This document shows positions 25,993-34,892 of a DNA stretch of 38,510 nt, piece by piece. This DNA comes from an uncultured Lachnospiraceae bacterium (GTDB taxonomy: Bacteria > Bacillota > Clostridia > Lachnospirales > Lachnospiraceae), in contig CANREB010000024.1 of the NCBI GenBank assembly GCA_947629525.1, forward strand, positions 1 through 38,510, read 5' to 3'. Position 1 is the first letter of the stretch. The number at the start of each line of letters is the position of its first letter. Both the position numbers and the translations under genes were made by a program. The notes beneath the pieces are model-generated. The model made no database searches and was not told the DNA's origin. It saw nothing but the letters and a program-made list of their open reading frames with translations.

Positions 25993-27321
25993 TTACTTTA
26001 ATCCGGCAGCTTTATTCAGCAGATAATCACTGTTATTGTTCTCGGGATTTTGCAACACATCTTCCAAAAGTTCATTTAAGATATTTCCTATTTTTTTTCC
26101 TGAAGGTATTCCGAGCCTTATAAGGTCGCTGCCGTCTATTGCCAGATCTTTCAGCGACAAACACTCATTTCTTTCTTTTATTTCCTCATATAATCTGCCT
26201 GCCATTGCTATATGAGAAAGCTTGTCTTCCCTCATATAGCTGCTCTGGGCAAGCGTATCTGCACGCTTTATCTCAAGAACCTGCGGGAAGTATTCTTCGC
26301 CTATTTTATTTACCGCACGACGTACCGCCTTCTGCGTCAGCTCTATATCATAATCATGATATTCAATGTATTTCTTTACTTTTGTTATGGTATCATTATC
26401 AAATTTAAGACGTTTTAATATTTTTGACGCCATTTCCCCGCTCAGTTCAACATGCCCATGGAAATGGTCAATTCCTTTTTCGTCAGTCGTGCGCGTCTGA
26501 GGTTTGCCTATATCATGAAGCAATGCAGCAATACGAAGCGCCTTATCATTACGCACATTCAACATACAATGCATGAGATGTTCTCCTACCGTGTACATGT
26601 GATGCGGATTATTTTGCTGCGTCTCAAACGCCATATCTATCTCAGGCAGTATGACGCCTGTAATGCCAAGGTCATATGCTATTCTTATATAATCGGGATT
26701 TGGCGATATAAGAAGCTTGACAAGTTCCGCCTGTATGCGCTCAGCGCTTATATTTTTCAGATTGCCTGCAAGTTCTATTACTGCCTGTGTTGTTCTTTCT
26801 TCTATATAAAAGCCTAACTGCGCCGAAAAACGCACTGCGCGCATTATGCGCAGCGCATCCTCAGTGAAACGCTCCGCCGGTATTCCCACACAGCGTATCA
26901 CGCCGTTTTTTAAATCATCCTGTCCGCCAAATTCGTCAACTATCCCGACTCTGCTGTTATACGCCATCGCATTTATGGTAAAATCGCGGCGCTTAAGGTC
27001 CTCTAAAAGGCTGGATGTGAATATTACTTCCTTTGGGTGGCGGCTGTCTTCGTATTCGCCGTCTATCCGGTACGTAGTAACTTCAAATCCATCGCGGTCA
27101 AGCAGTACGGTTACGGTACCATGCTGTATTCCCGTGTCTATCGTGCGTTCAAAGACTTCTTTTACCTGAAGCGGCGATGCCGATGTCGTGATATCCCAGT
27201 CATCAGGTTTTCTGTCTAAAACTGAATCCCTTACGCATCCTCCTACGGCATATGCCTCAAATCCCGCTGCCTCAAGCCGATTTATTATATGATTTACTTT
27301 TTCCGGAAGTTTTATATACAT
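25993..27321 (-). CDS. cca: CCA-adding tRNA nucleotidyltransferase
   Basis: A 442-residue class II tRNA nucleotidyltransferase that builds or repairs the 3' CCA of tRNA. The head domain has YAVGGCVRDSVLDRKPDDWD, with the catalytic Asp pair, and RRDFTINAMAYN. The neck has RIMRAVRFSAQLGF. A C-terminal HD hydrolase domain (ALLHDIGKPQTR, HFHGHVELS) may act on cyclic phosphates. GGAG lies 7 nt before the ATG. Confidence 0.95.
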   Translation of the reverse strand: MYIKLPEKVNHIINRLEAAGFEAYAVGGCVRDSVLDRKPDDWDITTSASPLQVKEVFERTIDTGIQHGTVTVLLDRDGFEVTTYRIDGEYEDSRHPKEVIFTSSLLEDLKRRDFTINAMAYNSRVGIVDEFGGQDDLKNGVIRCVGIPAERFTEDALRIMRAVRFSAQLGFYIEERTTQAVIELAGNLKNISAERIQAELVKLLISPNPDYIRIAYDLGITGVILPEIDMAFETQQNNPHHMYTVGEHLMHCMLNVRNDKALRIAALLHDIGKPQTRTTDEKGIDHFHGHVELSGEMASKILKRLKFDNDTITKVKKYIEYHDYDIELTQKAVRRAVNKIGEEYFPQVLEIKRADTLAQSSYMREDKLSHIAMAGRLYEEIKERNECLSLKDLAIDGSDLIRLGIPSGKKIGNILNELLEDVLQNPENNNSDYLLNKAAGLK

Positions 27322-27401
27322 TGTTTATCTCCGCTTTGCTCTTTTTGATATTACATTGTTTATTTTATCATTTTTTTGGGGAAAAAGCATTATTAAACAA
27401 T

Positions 27402-27448
27402 AAAAAGATATCCCTAAAGTTAATTCTGTCTTTAAGGATATCTTTTTT
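27402..27448 (-). terminator. Terminator after ackA
   Basis: 12-bp stem (27402-27413 with 27436-27447) that continues inward with TTAAAG/CTTTAG, about 18 bp in all. The - strand copy ends in TTTTT. Confidence 0.85.
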
Positions 27449-27470
27449 GTTCAATAAAAAACGATTTTAT

Positions 27471-28664
27471 TTATTTAACAAGCGCCAGCGTTTGTCTTGC
27501 TATCGCAAGTTCTTCGTTTGTAGGAATACACATGAGAACAACCTTGCTGCCGTCTTTAGAGATGATCCTCTCTTCGCCGCGGATATTATTTTTCTCTTCG
27601 TCTATCTGTGTGCCGAGATATCCTAAGTATTTGGCAATCTCCACACGACCTGAAATATTGTTCTCGCCCACACCCGCCGTAAACGCAATAGCGTCAACGC
27701 CGTTCATAGCCGCCGTATATGCGCCTATATATTTAGCTACTCTGTAATAAAAAGCATCAAGTGTGACTCTTGCAAGCTTATTACCGTCATTTGCCGCTGC
27801 CTCAATATCCCTGAAATCACTTGAAACCTTTGACAAGCCAAGCACGCCTGACTTCTTATTAAGGATGTTGTTCATCTCGGCAGGCGTGAGGTTTTCCTTC
27901 TGACAGATAAAATCACATATAGCAGGGTCGATATCACCTGAACGCGTACCCATAATAAGCCCTTCAAGCGGTGTAAGTCCCATACTTGTATCAACGCATC
28001 TGCCATGATCTACCGCAGAAACGGAACCGCCGTTTCCTAAATGGCAGACAATGATCTTCAGATCTTCCCTTGTCTTTCCAAGCATCTTAGCCGCCCTGTC
28101 AGATACATAATCGTGGCTCGTACCGTGGAAACCGTAACGGCGCACCTTATATTTCTCATAATATTCATACGGAAGCCCGTAAAGGTATGCCTTCTCAGGC
28201 ATTGTCTGATGGAATGCCGTATCAAATACCGCAACCATCGGTACATTCGGCATAATCTCCTTGCATGAATTAATGCCGATAAGGTTGGCAGGATTATGAA
28301 GCGGGGCAAGATCGTTGCACTCCTCTATCGCTTTCATGACCTCATCATTAATGACTACCGATGAAGCAAACTTTTCTCCTCCGTGTACTACCCGGTGTCC
28401 TACAGCGCCAATCTCTCCAAGCGACTTAATAACACCATGAGACGCGTCTGTCAAAGCGTCAATGACGAGTTTAACGGCAACCGTATGGTTTGGCATAGGC
28501 GTTTCGATCTTTACCTTATCCTTCCCGGCAGGCTGATGTGTAAGCACGCTTCCGTCAATGCCTATTCTCTCGCAAAGCCCCTTTGCCAGAACAGCTTCCG
28601 AATTGCTGTCGATAAGCTGATACTTGAGTGACGAACTTCCGCAGTTGATGACTAAAATGTTCAT
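27471..28664 (-). CDS. ackA: Acetate kinase
   Basis: A 397-residue kinase that makes ATP and acetate from acetyl phosphate, the last step of fermentative acetate formation. ASKHA-fold motifs: [72 protein letters not shown]. Full length for the family. GGAGG lies 8-9 nt before the ATG. A phosphotransacetylase gene is not in the window. A long terminator stem follows. Confidence 0.97.
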   Translation of the reverse strand: MNILVINCGSSSLKYQLIDSNSEAVLAKGLCERIGIDGSVLTHQPAGKDKVKIETPMPNHTVAVKLVIDALTDASHGVIKSLGEIGAVGHRVVHGGEKFASSVVINDEVMKAIEECNDLAPLHNPANLIGINSCKEIMPNVPMVAVFDTAFHQTMPEKAYLYGLPYEYYEKYKVRRYGFHGTSHDYVSDRAAKMLGKTREDLKIIVCHLGNGGSVSAVDHGRCVDTSMGLTPLEGLIMGTRSGDIDPAICDFICQKENLTPAEMNNILNKKSGVLGLSKVSSDFRDIEAAANDGNKLARVTLDAFYYRVAKYIGAYTAAMNGVDAIAFTAGVGENNISGRVEIAKYLGYLGTQIDEEKNNIRGEERIISKDGSKVVLMCIPTNEELAIARQTLALVK

Positions 28665-28725
28665 AATACTACCTCCAAAAATATTTATTTATAATAAGTT
28701 TACTACTATTTACCTTAAATTTCCA

Positions 28726-29658
28726 TTACTTTTTTATGTGATCGCTTATCCAGTCCAATACATCCTCATAAACCGTTTTTTTGTCAAGCTCGTTCAAAAT
28801 CTCATGCCTGTCGTCAGGATAAAGTTTAATGCTTACGTCTTCAATTCCCGCCGCCTTATATGATGAATACACCTTTTTGACCCCTTTCCCGTAATCTCCC
28901 ACAGGATCGGCATCTCCCGCAATGAAAAATATCGGAAGGTCTTTTGAGATCTTATTGATGTTTCCTCTTGACTGTATATATGCAAGCACCTCGAATATCG
29001 TCCTGTATCCGTTTACCGTAAAATTAAACGTACAGTACTTATTTGAAAGATAAAAATCCACAACATCGCTGTCTCTTGTAAGCCAGTCACAAGAAGTCCT
29101 CGGAAACGCAATGTGCTTTTGGTAGCCGTTAAACGACGCCCTCTTTAACAGCCTTGAACGGAACCTGTCGCTGAAAAAAAATTTTGATACACCTGATATT
29201 ATCATTCCTGAAATGATAATAAGAGGGCTTTTAGCTCCAGTGCCGCATATAATGGCGCCTGACAATTCATCATGGTAAGTCATTATATATCTTCTTGCCA
29301 TAAATGAACCCATGCTGTGTCCGAATAAAAAGTACGGGGCTTTAGGATATCTCTTTTTGGCACACTTTGTCACTCTGTGAAGATCCGCAACTACTGTCGC
29401 ACTCATATTTTCAGGACAGAAATAACCTAAATCAGTATCATTTCCCGCCGTAAGACCATGACCTAGATGGTCGTTCCCGACAACGGCAATACCGTTTTTA
29501 TTCAAAAATTTCGCAAAGTCATCATATCTGTCTATCATCTCGGTCATGCCATGCGATATCTGTACAACAGCCTTTACTTCACCCTCAGGCTCCCAAAGTA
29601 CGACATGAAGCTTGTGCACTCCATCCTTTGACGGAATTTTAAAATCTTTTCTTCCCAT
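28726..29658 (-). CDS. Alpha/beta hydrolase (monoacylglycerol lipase/lysophospholipase-like)
   Basis: A 310-residue serine hydrolase of the serine aminopeptidase S33/Hydrolase_4 group. Seen: VQISHGMTEMIDRYDDF (oxyanion region), VVGNDHLGHGLT, nucleophile elbow FGHSMGSF, catalytic Asp in FIAGDADPVGDYG, and His in DDRHEILNELD. No signal peptide. Substrate is unknown, probably a lipid ester. The ATG at 29658 with AGGTG upstream gives a normal N-terminus. The frame is open to 29730, but that stretch encodes a terminator-like hairpin (29694-29717), which therefore lies in the leader. Confidence 0.88.
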   Translation of the reverse strand: MGRKDFKIPSKDGVHKLHVVLWEPEGEVKAVVQISHGMTEMIDRYDDFAKFLNKNGIAVVGNDHLGHGLTAGNDTDLGYFCPENMSATVVADLHRVTKCAKKRYPKAPYFLFGHSMGSFMARRYIMTYHDELSGAIICGTGAKSPLIIISGMIISGVSKFFFSDRFRSRLLKRASFNGYQKHIAFPRTSCDWLTRDSDVVDFYLSNKYCTFNFTVNGYRTIFEVLAYIQSRGNINKISKDLPIFFIAGDADPVGDYGKGVKKVYSSYKAAGIEDVSIKLYPDDRHEILNELDKKTVYEDVLDWISDHIKK

Positions 29659-29693
29659 AATACACCTCATCATTTTAACGTAAATTTTAAAAA

Positions 29694-29717
29694 CGGGAAC
29701 AGTCGTGTCTGTTCCCG
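29694..29717 (-). terminator. Terminator-like hairpin in the leader of the alpha/beta hydrolase gene
   Basis: Perfect 9-bp GC-rich stem (29694-29702 with 29709-29717), 6-nt loop, then TTTTT on the - strand, 35 nt before the ATG at 29658. A modest promoter, TTGCAA-17-TAATAT (29787-29792, 29764-29769), lies upstream, so transcripts would meet the hairpin before the gene. Confidence 0.6.
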
Positions 29718-29876
29718 CCTGTACTTTCATTCACCCTTTAAACCACGTTTCAGGCACATTTTTATATTATCACAAGCCATTTTTTATTGCAATAAAAAAT
29801 TCCTCTATACAAATCCAAGATAATTGTGTTATTATTATACGTGGATAAAGTAATAAATTTTTTGAGGTGATTTATC

Positions 29877-30926
29877 ATGTACAAGTTATCGCCACAGGCG
29901 CTTAAGACAGGCATGGTTACGTATGAGGACATATATTCTCCCAAAAAAGAACTTCTTATTAAATCAAACACTTCTTTAACGGAAGAAAAAATACGCCTTT
30001 TGGGCGAATATAATTTCAGCGAGATTGCGCTGTGTGAACCTGATGAAGTCAATATGACGCATTATGAGCTGCTTCATGGGCATCCGCATTTTCAAAATTT
30101 TAATAATCTTTACACATTGTCGCTCAATTCTTTTATGAATTTAGTGCGCGTGCTCAACACGGGTCTTGACCTTAATCTGACAAAAATGCTGACTCTCCGC
30201 GATGATGTTATGGCTTCGGTCATGGACGGTGAACAGCTTTTTGATTACCTTTACAATATGATGCCTAATGAAAATGAGATTACATACAACCACTGCTTTA
30301 ACTGCGGTCTTTTATGCTATGTCGTCGGCACATGGCTTGGTATGAAAGGCGATGATCTGGATAACCTTACATTGTCGGGATTTCTGTTTGATATTGGGAA
30401 AACGAAGATTTCCGACCAGCTTTTATGGAAGCCTGACAAGCTTTCTCCTGAAGAGCTCATACAAATGCAGCATCATATTCATTTAGGATATGAGCTGCTT
30501 AAAAACAGGCAGCTTCCGCCTCATGTCATAAGCGTTATGATAATGCACCATGAACGCTGCGACGGCAGCGGATATCCCGCGCGCATCAAAGAGTCGCGGA
30601 TCGACCCGTTTGCACTTATAGCCGCCATAGTCGACACTTATGAGGCGATGACCCACCCGAGGGCGCAGCGTGCGGCTCTTACTCCGTTTCAGGCATTCCG
30701 TGAATTTGAGAGGCAGGGGTTTGACAAATACGGTAAGAATATTAAACCTATACTTACGCGGATAGCTAATATTTACGTTGACAGGCGCGTCAGTCTGACC
30801 GGCAATATCGCGGGCAGGATAACGCAGATAAATGAAGATAATCTGTCAAGACCTGTCGTGTTTGTGGGAAGTGCTTATCACGATCTGCAGACTACGCCTA
30901 ATACGGAAATCATCAGAATGATATAA
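29877..30926 (+). CDS. HD-GYP-domain protein with altered HD site
   Basis: A 349-residue protein with an N-terminal ~100-residue segment of unknown type and a C-terminal HD-GYP domain (~125-310), the family that degrades cyclic di-GMP. The signature HHERCDGSGYP is intact, and His139 and the later HHIHLGYELL are present. The usual HD dyad reads Phe171-Asp172 (FLFDIGKTKI), so one metal ligand is missing. It may be a weak enzyme or a c-di-GMP receptor (inference). AGGTG precedes the ATG. It is divergent from the alpha/beta hydrolase and ends in a strong terminator. Confidence 0.85.
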   Translation: MYKLSPQALKTGMVTYEDIYSPKKELLIKSNTSLTEEKIRLLGEYNFSEIALCEPDEVNMTHYELLHGHPHFQNFNNLYTLSLNSFMNLVRVLNTGLDLNLTKMLTLRDDVMASVMDGEQLFDYLYNMMPNENEITYNHCFNCGLLCYVVGTWLGMKGDDLDNLTLSGFLFDIGKTKISDQLLWKPDKLSPEELIQMQHHIHLGYELLKNRQLPPHVISVMIMHHERCDGSGYPARIKESRIDPFALIAAIVDTYEAMTHPRAQRAALTPFQAFREFERQGFDKYGKNIKPILTRIANIYVDRRVSLTGNIAGRITQINEDNLSRPVVFVGSAYHDLQTTPNTEIIRMI

Positions 30927-30942
30927 TTGGTATAATATTATG

Positions 30943-30990
30943 AAGCCCCGCGGTGTCATGCACTATGTTCAGACATCGGCGGGGCTTTTT
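30943..30990 (+). terminator. Terminator after the HD-GYP gene
   Basis: AAGCCCCGC (30943-30951) pairs with GCGGGGCTT (30979-30987), and the inner GGTGTC with GACATC. A T-run follows on the + strand. Confidence 0.9.
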
Positions 30991-30991
30991 T

Positions 30992-31657
30992 CTATGCTTT
31001 TATGTCAAATCCTGTTGTTTCCGATATGGCGGCATTGTCCGGCTGTGACATTGCGTTGACGATTTTATCTGTCAACTCGCGGACATCGTTACCTATAACC
31101 GTTATTTCATGTGACTGCACAGCTTCTCTCTGTGCCTTTCTCTCTGCCCGCATTTCTGCAATGCGTTCTTCCTCTTCTCTTCGTTCCGCACGTTTTCTCT
31201 CCAGTTTTTCTTCTTTCTCTCTTTGCTCTTTTGCTTTTCGCTTTGCATTTTCCCTTGCGATTTTTCCGTCAGGATCATTTGTACCGGATGAAATTCCTGT
31301 AATATTCCCATTTTCATCTATCTTATATGAAAGACTTGTTAATGTACCCTGTGCATGAGATACAGCATAAGCAGCACAATCCGGAATAGCCGCCAAATTT
31401 TCCTCTAAATATTTTGCTTTCTCCGGATCATTCATGCACTTTTTCAAAAATGCGCCTGATACCGATACCGTTGTCGGAACACCCTGCATAGAAGTCGTTC
31501 CCGTATTCATATAGCTGTATTTGCTCTGCAGATATTTAGAGTAATCATTCACATTGCTATATCCCGTCTTAATCTGCTCTGTCCGTGTTTTTCCCGGAAT
31601 TGAAGTTTTCAGCTCCACTGTGCTTGTACTGTAGCTATTTGTAATTTCCATTGACAT
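30992..31657 (-). CDS. DUF6033-like charged protein, companion of pair 3
   Basis: A 221-residue protein, no signal peptide. A polar N-terminus (~1-75, rich in Ser/Thr/Tyr) is followed by a folded part (SVSGAFLKKCMNDPEKAKYL, AAYAVSHAQ). Next comes a ~60-residue continuous Lys/Arg/Glu helix (KRKAKEQREKEEKLERKRAE) and a C-terminal segment containing HEITVIGNDVRELTDKIV. It resembles what is annotated as DUF6033 in Lachnospiraceae (recalled, not searched). The ATG at 31657 has GGAGG 8 nt upstream; a TTG at 31672 overlaps that site. It follows kinase 3 on the same strand, and the 94-bp gap carries a tandem repeat and a -10-like hexamer. Confidence 0.75.
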   Translation of the reverse strand: MSMEITNSYSTSTVELKTSIPGKTRTEQIKTGYSNVNDYSKYLQSKYSYMNTGTTSMQGVPTTVSVSGAFLKKCMNDPEKAKYLEENLAAIPDCAAYAVSHAQGTLTSLSYKIDENGNITGISSGTNDPDGKIARENAKRKAKEQREKEEKLERKRAERREEEERIAEMRAERKAQREAVQSHEITVIGNDVRELTDKIVNAMSQPDNAAISETTGFDIKA

Positions 31658-31742
31658 AATATCAACCTCCAACCATAAATTTTTATAGACTAACAGCTTC
31701 TACTTTTCATATCGTGCTTTTTAACCATAAACTTCATAGATA

Positions 31743-31774
31743 CGACGCGAACTACGGCATTTTTGGTGTGAACG
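31743..31774 (-). promoter_or_regulatory. Tandem direct repeat and promoter of the pair 3 companion gene
   Basis: GACGCGAAC (31744-31752) and GGTGTGAAC (31765-31773), period 21 bp, overlapping the end of kinase 3. On the - strand TATGAA (31706-31711) starts 31 bp from the unit edge. The spacer between units also matches that of the regulator 3 site. Confidence 0.6.
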
Positions 31775-33187
31775 TCTTTTCATACATCATAACGGTGAGA
31801 ATAAATGTCTTTCCGCCCTCTGTTTCTTTTATGGCAATATCAATATCTCCCTTATATTTTCCAGCGCACCTTTTGATATTTTCCATTCCCAGACCGTGCA
31901 GCCGCCTGTCCGCTTTAGTGCTGATCGGCAGACCTGTTTCCTTGTCCGTCATCAGAGTGCCGAAAAAACTATTCTCCACCTCAATAAAAAACAGACTTCC
32001 CTTTTGATAGGAACGTACATTTATTGTTTTCCCGCCATCCGTTTTTCCTGCGGCTTCAATTGCATTTTCCAGTGCGTTATTTAACACGATCCCTACGTCA
32101 TAGACATCAATCCGCTTCTGATTAGGATAAGCAAAATCTGCCGTAAAAGTGATACCTTGCTTCTCCGCTTCCTGTTTTTTCTGATGCAGTATCACGTCGG
32201 TAATCGCATTTCCTGTCTGATATGGAAAATCAAGTCTGCTTACAGTTTCTTCTATCTGCCCGATGTAACTGTCAAGTTCCTCCCTCTCTTTTCCCTCGGT
32301 CCTGCCAACAACCGCCGCTATGCTCTCCAAATGACTCCTCATGTCGTGCCGAAGTCCTCTCATATCGGCGTAAATATCTTGTATTTCCGTAATCTCACGC
32401 TGCATATGCGCCATCTGATTTTCCAGCATAGAGCGTTTACGCTCTTCCTCGTTTAGCTGTATCAATTTCTGAAACAGGATCACGGAAGATATATTTACGC
32501 CTAACAGCAGGATGCAGATAAACGGTATCCAGAACAATGTCGCGGGAACTTTATAAAATATTAGGATCGGCATGTCTTTTTCCACAGACAAAATCAGCAT
32601 CTGCAGGGTAATGGAAATACACAGCGTGGCTGCACTTGGCAAAATCAGAAAAACATACTCATGCCTTTGCAGCCTGTAATCTTTTTTCACAAATTTCACC
32701 GCGATAACAGACAAATATACGGTGAGCAAAAGCAGATATAAAAACGACAGAAGCGTCTCCTCCATAAGCAAAATAATCTTTGACCACCTATCCACTCCGC
32801 CGATACTTACAATCCAGCCTTTTTCAACCGCATCAAGAACAATTTCCGAACATACCGAGTCGAAACCGAGGAAGAAAACAAGAATAATATATTTGATAAT
32901 GTGCTTTCCTCCCACAAAGCTGACTGCCGCAAAAAACTGCTTGGAAAAATCTTTCTGATACAAAGTCCGCAGCAAAAACAACACAATTAAAATATCCGTC
33001 GCTACTTTTAAGACACTGCCGGACGGCGAGGCGGCGTCGATCCGTTTCCCGACAGATACGGTTAAAAAAAGTGGAAAAATACCCACGCAATCAGTGCGGT
33101 TTTCCTTGATGTTTTTGCAGTCAGAAATTTATCCGCATAGATGCTTCCCGCGATACTGTTTACAATATAAAGATCCCATTCAAACAT
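31752..33187 (-). CDS. GHKL-domain sensor histidine kinase (pair 3), with apparent frameshift
   Basis: A membrane sensor kinase that would be about 478 residues if one base were added. The N-terminal 41 residues (MFEWDLYIVNSIAGSIYADK and on) are read from the ATG at 33187, which has GGAGG 8 nt upstream and overlaps the regulator 3 stop by 8 nt. The rest (LTVSVGKRIDAASPSG to the end at 31752) is in the next frame. The shift falls in a run of seven T on the coding strand (33064-33070); eight T would join the frames. Phospho-acceptor motif LRHDMRSHLESI; GHKL boxes IVLNNALENAIEAA and LHGLGMENI. It may be inactive, phase-variable, slippage-dependent, or a sequencing error. Confidence 0.85.
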
Positions 33188-33905
33188 TGACGATGCCTCC
33201 GTTTTTGGCGTAAACCATATACCGCTTAACGAAATCGGCATATTTCTTCTGTGCAATGAGCAGCTTGTCCCCATTAACAACTTTGATCACATCCGTGCCA
33301 TAGGAAGCGATTTTTTCCATATTCACAAGGTAACATCTGTGGCAGCGGTAAAAACTGCCGCCCGCCGTCTGCTCCCATTCATCCATTTTTCCATAAGTTT
33401 CCAAAACCCCCATTTTAGTGTGAATAATAACCTTTTTGTTTGCGCTCTCAATATAATAAATATCTTTTAAGTACACTTTTGTCTGTATGCCGGCACTTTT
33501 AACAAAAAGGTATTGTTTCTCTTGTCCCTGCATTGCGTACGCTTCTTTCCATGCACGTCCGAAAACAGCGGCAAACTTCTCTTTTTGAAGCGGCTTTATC
33601 AGATATTGGAACGCCGCCACGTCAAAGGCGTCATACACATATTTTTCATAACCCGTCACAAAAATAATAATGCTTTTTGCCTTTCCCGCTTTCTCCTGTT
33701 CCCTCCTTATCTGCCTTGCCGCGTCAAGTCCCGACACTTTTTTCATTTCCACATCAAGGAAGATAATGTCAAAATCTTCTTTTGCCTTTAGCAGTTTCTC
33801 CCCGCTTGCAAAAGTTATGATCTCGGCACCCTCTTCCTGTTCCTCTATAAGTGAAGCAATATGCTCCCTTGTCGCTTTATCATCATCGCAGACTGCAATC
33901 TTCAT
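33180..33905 (-). CDS. LytTR-family response regulator (pair 3)
   Basis: A 241-residue response regulator. Receiver MKIAVCDDDKATRE with phospho-Asp in IIFLDVEMKK and QYLIKPLQ; LytTR domain with LKDIYYIESANKKV and FYRCHRCYLVNMEKI. AAAGGAAG precedes the ATG. It overlaps kinase 3 by 8 nt. It is head to head with regulator 4 across a 270-bp intergenic region that contains a tandem repeat (33984-34013) and the -10 hexamer TATAAT for this gene. Confidence 0.93.
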   Translation of the reverse strand: MKIAVCDDDKATREHIASLIEEQEEGAEIITFASGEKLLKAKEDFDIIFLDVEMKKVSGLDAARQIRREQEKAGKAKSIIIFVTGYEKYVYDAFDVAAFQYLIKPLQKEKFAAVFGRAWKEAYAMQGQEKQYLFVKSAGIQTKVYLKDIYYIESANKKVIIHTKMGVLETYGKMDEWEQTAGGSFYRCHRCYLVNMEKIASYGTDVIKVVNGDKLLIAQKKYADFVKRYMVYAKNGGIVNV

Positions 33906-33983
33906 AAATTCCGACTTCCTTTCTTGCGTGGCTTGTCATTTTTTATTATATATCGGCAGAATTTATGACGTAATAGGAAAATA

Positions 33984-34014
33984 TGGTGTGAATTACCGGA
34001 TTTTTGACGTGAAA
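33984..34014 (-). promoter_or_regulatory. Tandem direct repeat and promoter of pair 3
   Basis: TGGTGTGAA (33984-33992) and TGACGTGAA (34005-34013), period 21 bp. On the - strand TATAAT lies at 33945-33950, in the context CCGATATATAAT. Confidence 0.62.
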
Positions 34015-34090
34015 TTTTTTGATGATATTATGACTGACGGAATAACCGTCAGAAAAAGAAAAGCAATGGAACGGATAATACATGAAACCG

Positions 34091-34141
34091 ACCATTCGTG
34101 TCATTTTCAAAGTTGCGGCGTTATTCCTGCCGATATATAAT
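34091..34141 (+). promoter_or_regulatory. Candidate promoter and half-site of pair 4
   Basis: The context CCGATATATAAT (34130-34141) is the same as for regulator 3 on the opposite strand. About 32 bp upstream, the complement of 34091-34103 reads TGACACGAATGGT, like the pair 1 unit. The second unit is not convincing. Confidence 0.4.
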
Positions 34142-34175
34142 TAAGAATCAGAAATAAATAAGGCAGGTGACAGAA

Positions 34176-34892
34176 ATGATAGCGGTTGCCGTATGTGATG
34201 ATGAAATCATTGATGGATGCAATCTTGTCAGAGCAATAAAAGATATTTTAAACGATATGGAGGTTGCCTATACAGTAAGGTTGTTTCAGGCAGGGAGGGA
34301 TCTGTTAAAAGCGATAGAAAAATTCGACATTATTTTTCTGGATATTATGATGGGTGATATGGATGGAATGACGACAGCTCAGATGCTGAGAAAAAGCAGC
34401 TTTGACAAAATGATCGTTTTTATATCGTCCAGCAGAAAGTATGTGATGGATGCCTTTGAAGTAGAGGCGTTCCATTATCTCATTAAACCGGTGGATCGTA
34501 TCAAACTGGAACATACAATAAAACGGGCTTTGATGAAATTAGAATGTACCTTAGATGACTTTATCATTATCAATAAAGAGCACCAAAATAAGAAGATACA
34601 GTTAAGCGATATTTACTATTTTGAAATCAGAGGACGGGTTGTTTCCGTACATAGTAAAAACGGCATATTTGACTATTACGGGCAGATGAGCGCATTAGAG
34701 CATGATTTAAAGGATAAAGGGTTCTTCAGATGTCATAAAAGTTTTCTTATCAATCTGAAATATGCAGATACTTACAATCATGAAGAGGTTATGCTCGATA
34801 ACGGAGAAAAGATTACGATAGCAAAGAGACGGTATAAAGCATTTTGTCTGGAAACGCTGGAATATATGAAAAAAGTCGGGGGCGGCGTATAA
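34176..34892 (+). CDS. LytTR-family response regulator (pair 4)
   Basis: A 238-residue response regulator. Receiver MIAVAVCDDEIIDGCN, phospho-Asp in IIFLDIMMGD, HYLIKPVDR; LytTR domain with LSDIYYFEIRGRVVS and FFRCHKSFLINLKYA. The ATG at 34176 has GCAGGTG 6 nt upstream; a GTG at 34167 would lie inside that site. Its stop overlaps the kinase 4 start (TAATG). A promoter-like TATAAT lies at 34136-34141, preceded at 34091-34103 by a half-site similar to those of pairs 1 and 3. Confidence 0.93.
   Translation: MIAVAVCDDEIIDGCNLVRAIKDILNDMEVAYTVRLFQAGRDLLKAIEKFDIIFLDIMMGDMDGMTTAQMLRKSSFDKMIVFISSSRKYVMDAFEVEAFHYLIKPVDRIKLEHTIKRALMKLECTLDDFIIINKEHQNKKIQLSDIYYFEIRGRVVSVHSKNGIFDYYGQMSALEHDLKDKGFFRCHKSFLINLKYADTYNHEEVMLDNGEKITIAKRRYKAFCLETLEYMKKVGGGV

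Noticed and set aside
29727..29759. Ten-codon leader peptide MCLKRGLKGE before the hydrolase hairpin
   Set aside because: It would start almost at the predicted transcript start with no ribosome site, and shows no run of one amino acid that would support classical attenuation.
34034..34052. Inverted repeat CTGACGG/CCGTCAG between regulators 3 and 4
   Set aside because: No T-run on either side, so not a terminator; one occurrence only, so I do not claim it as an operator.
34098..34128. Direct repeat GTGTCATTTTC / GCGTTATTCCT with 20-bp period
   Set aside because: Weak match and in the wrong register relative to the -10 compared with the other operators; the half-site on the other strand fits better.
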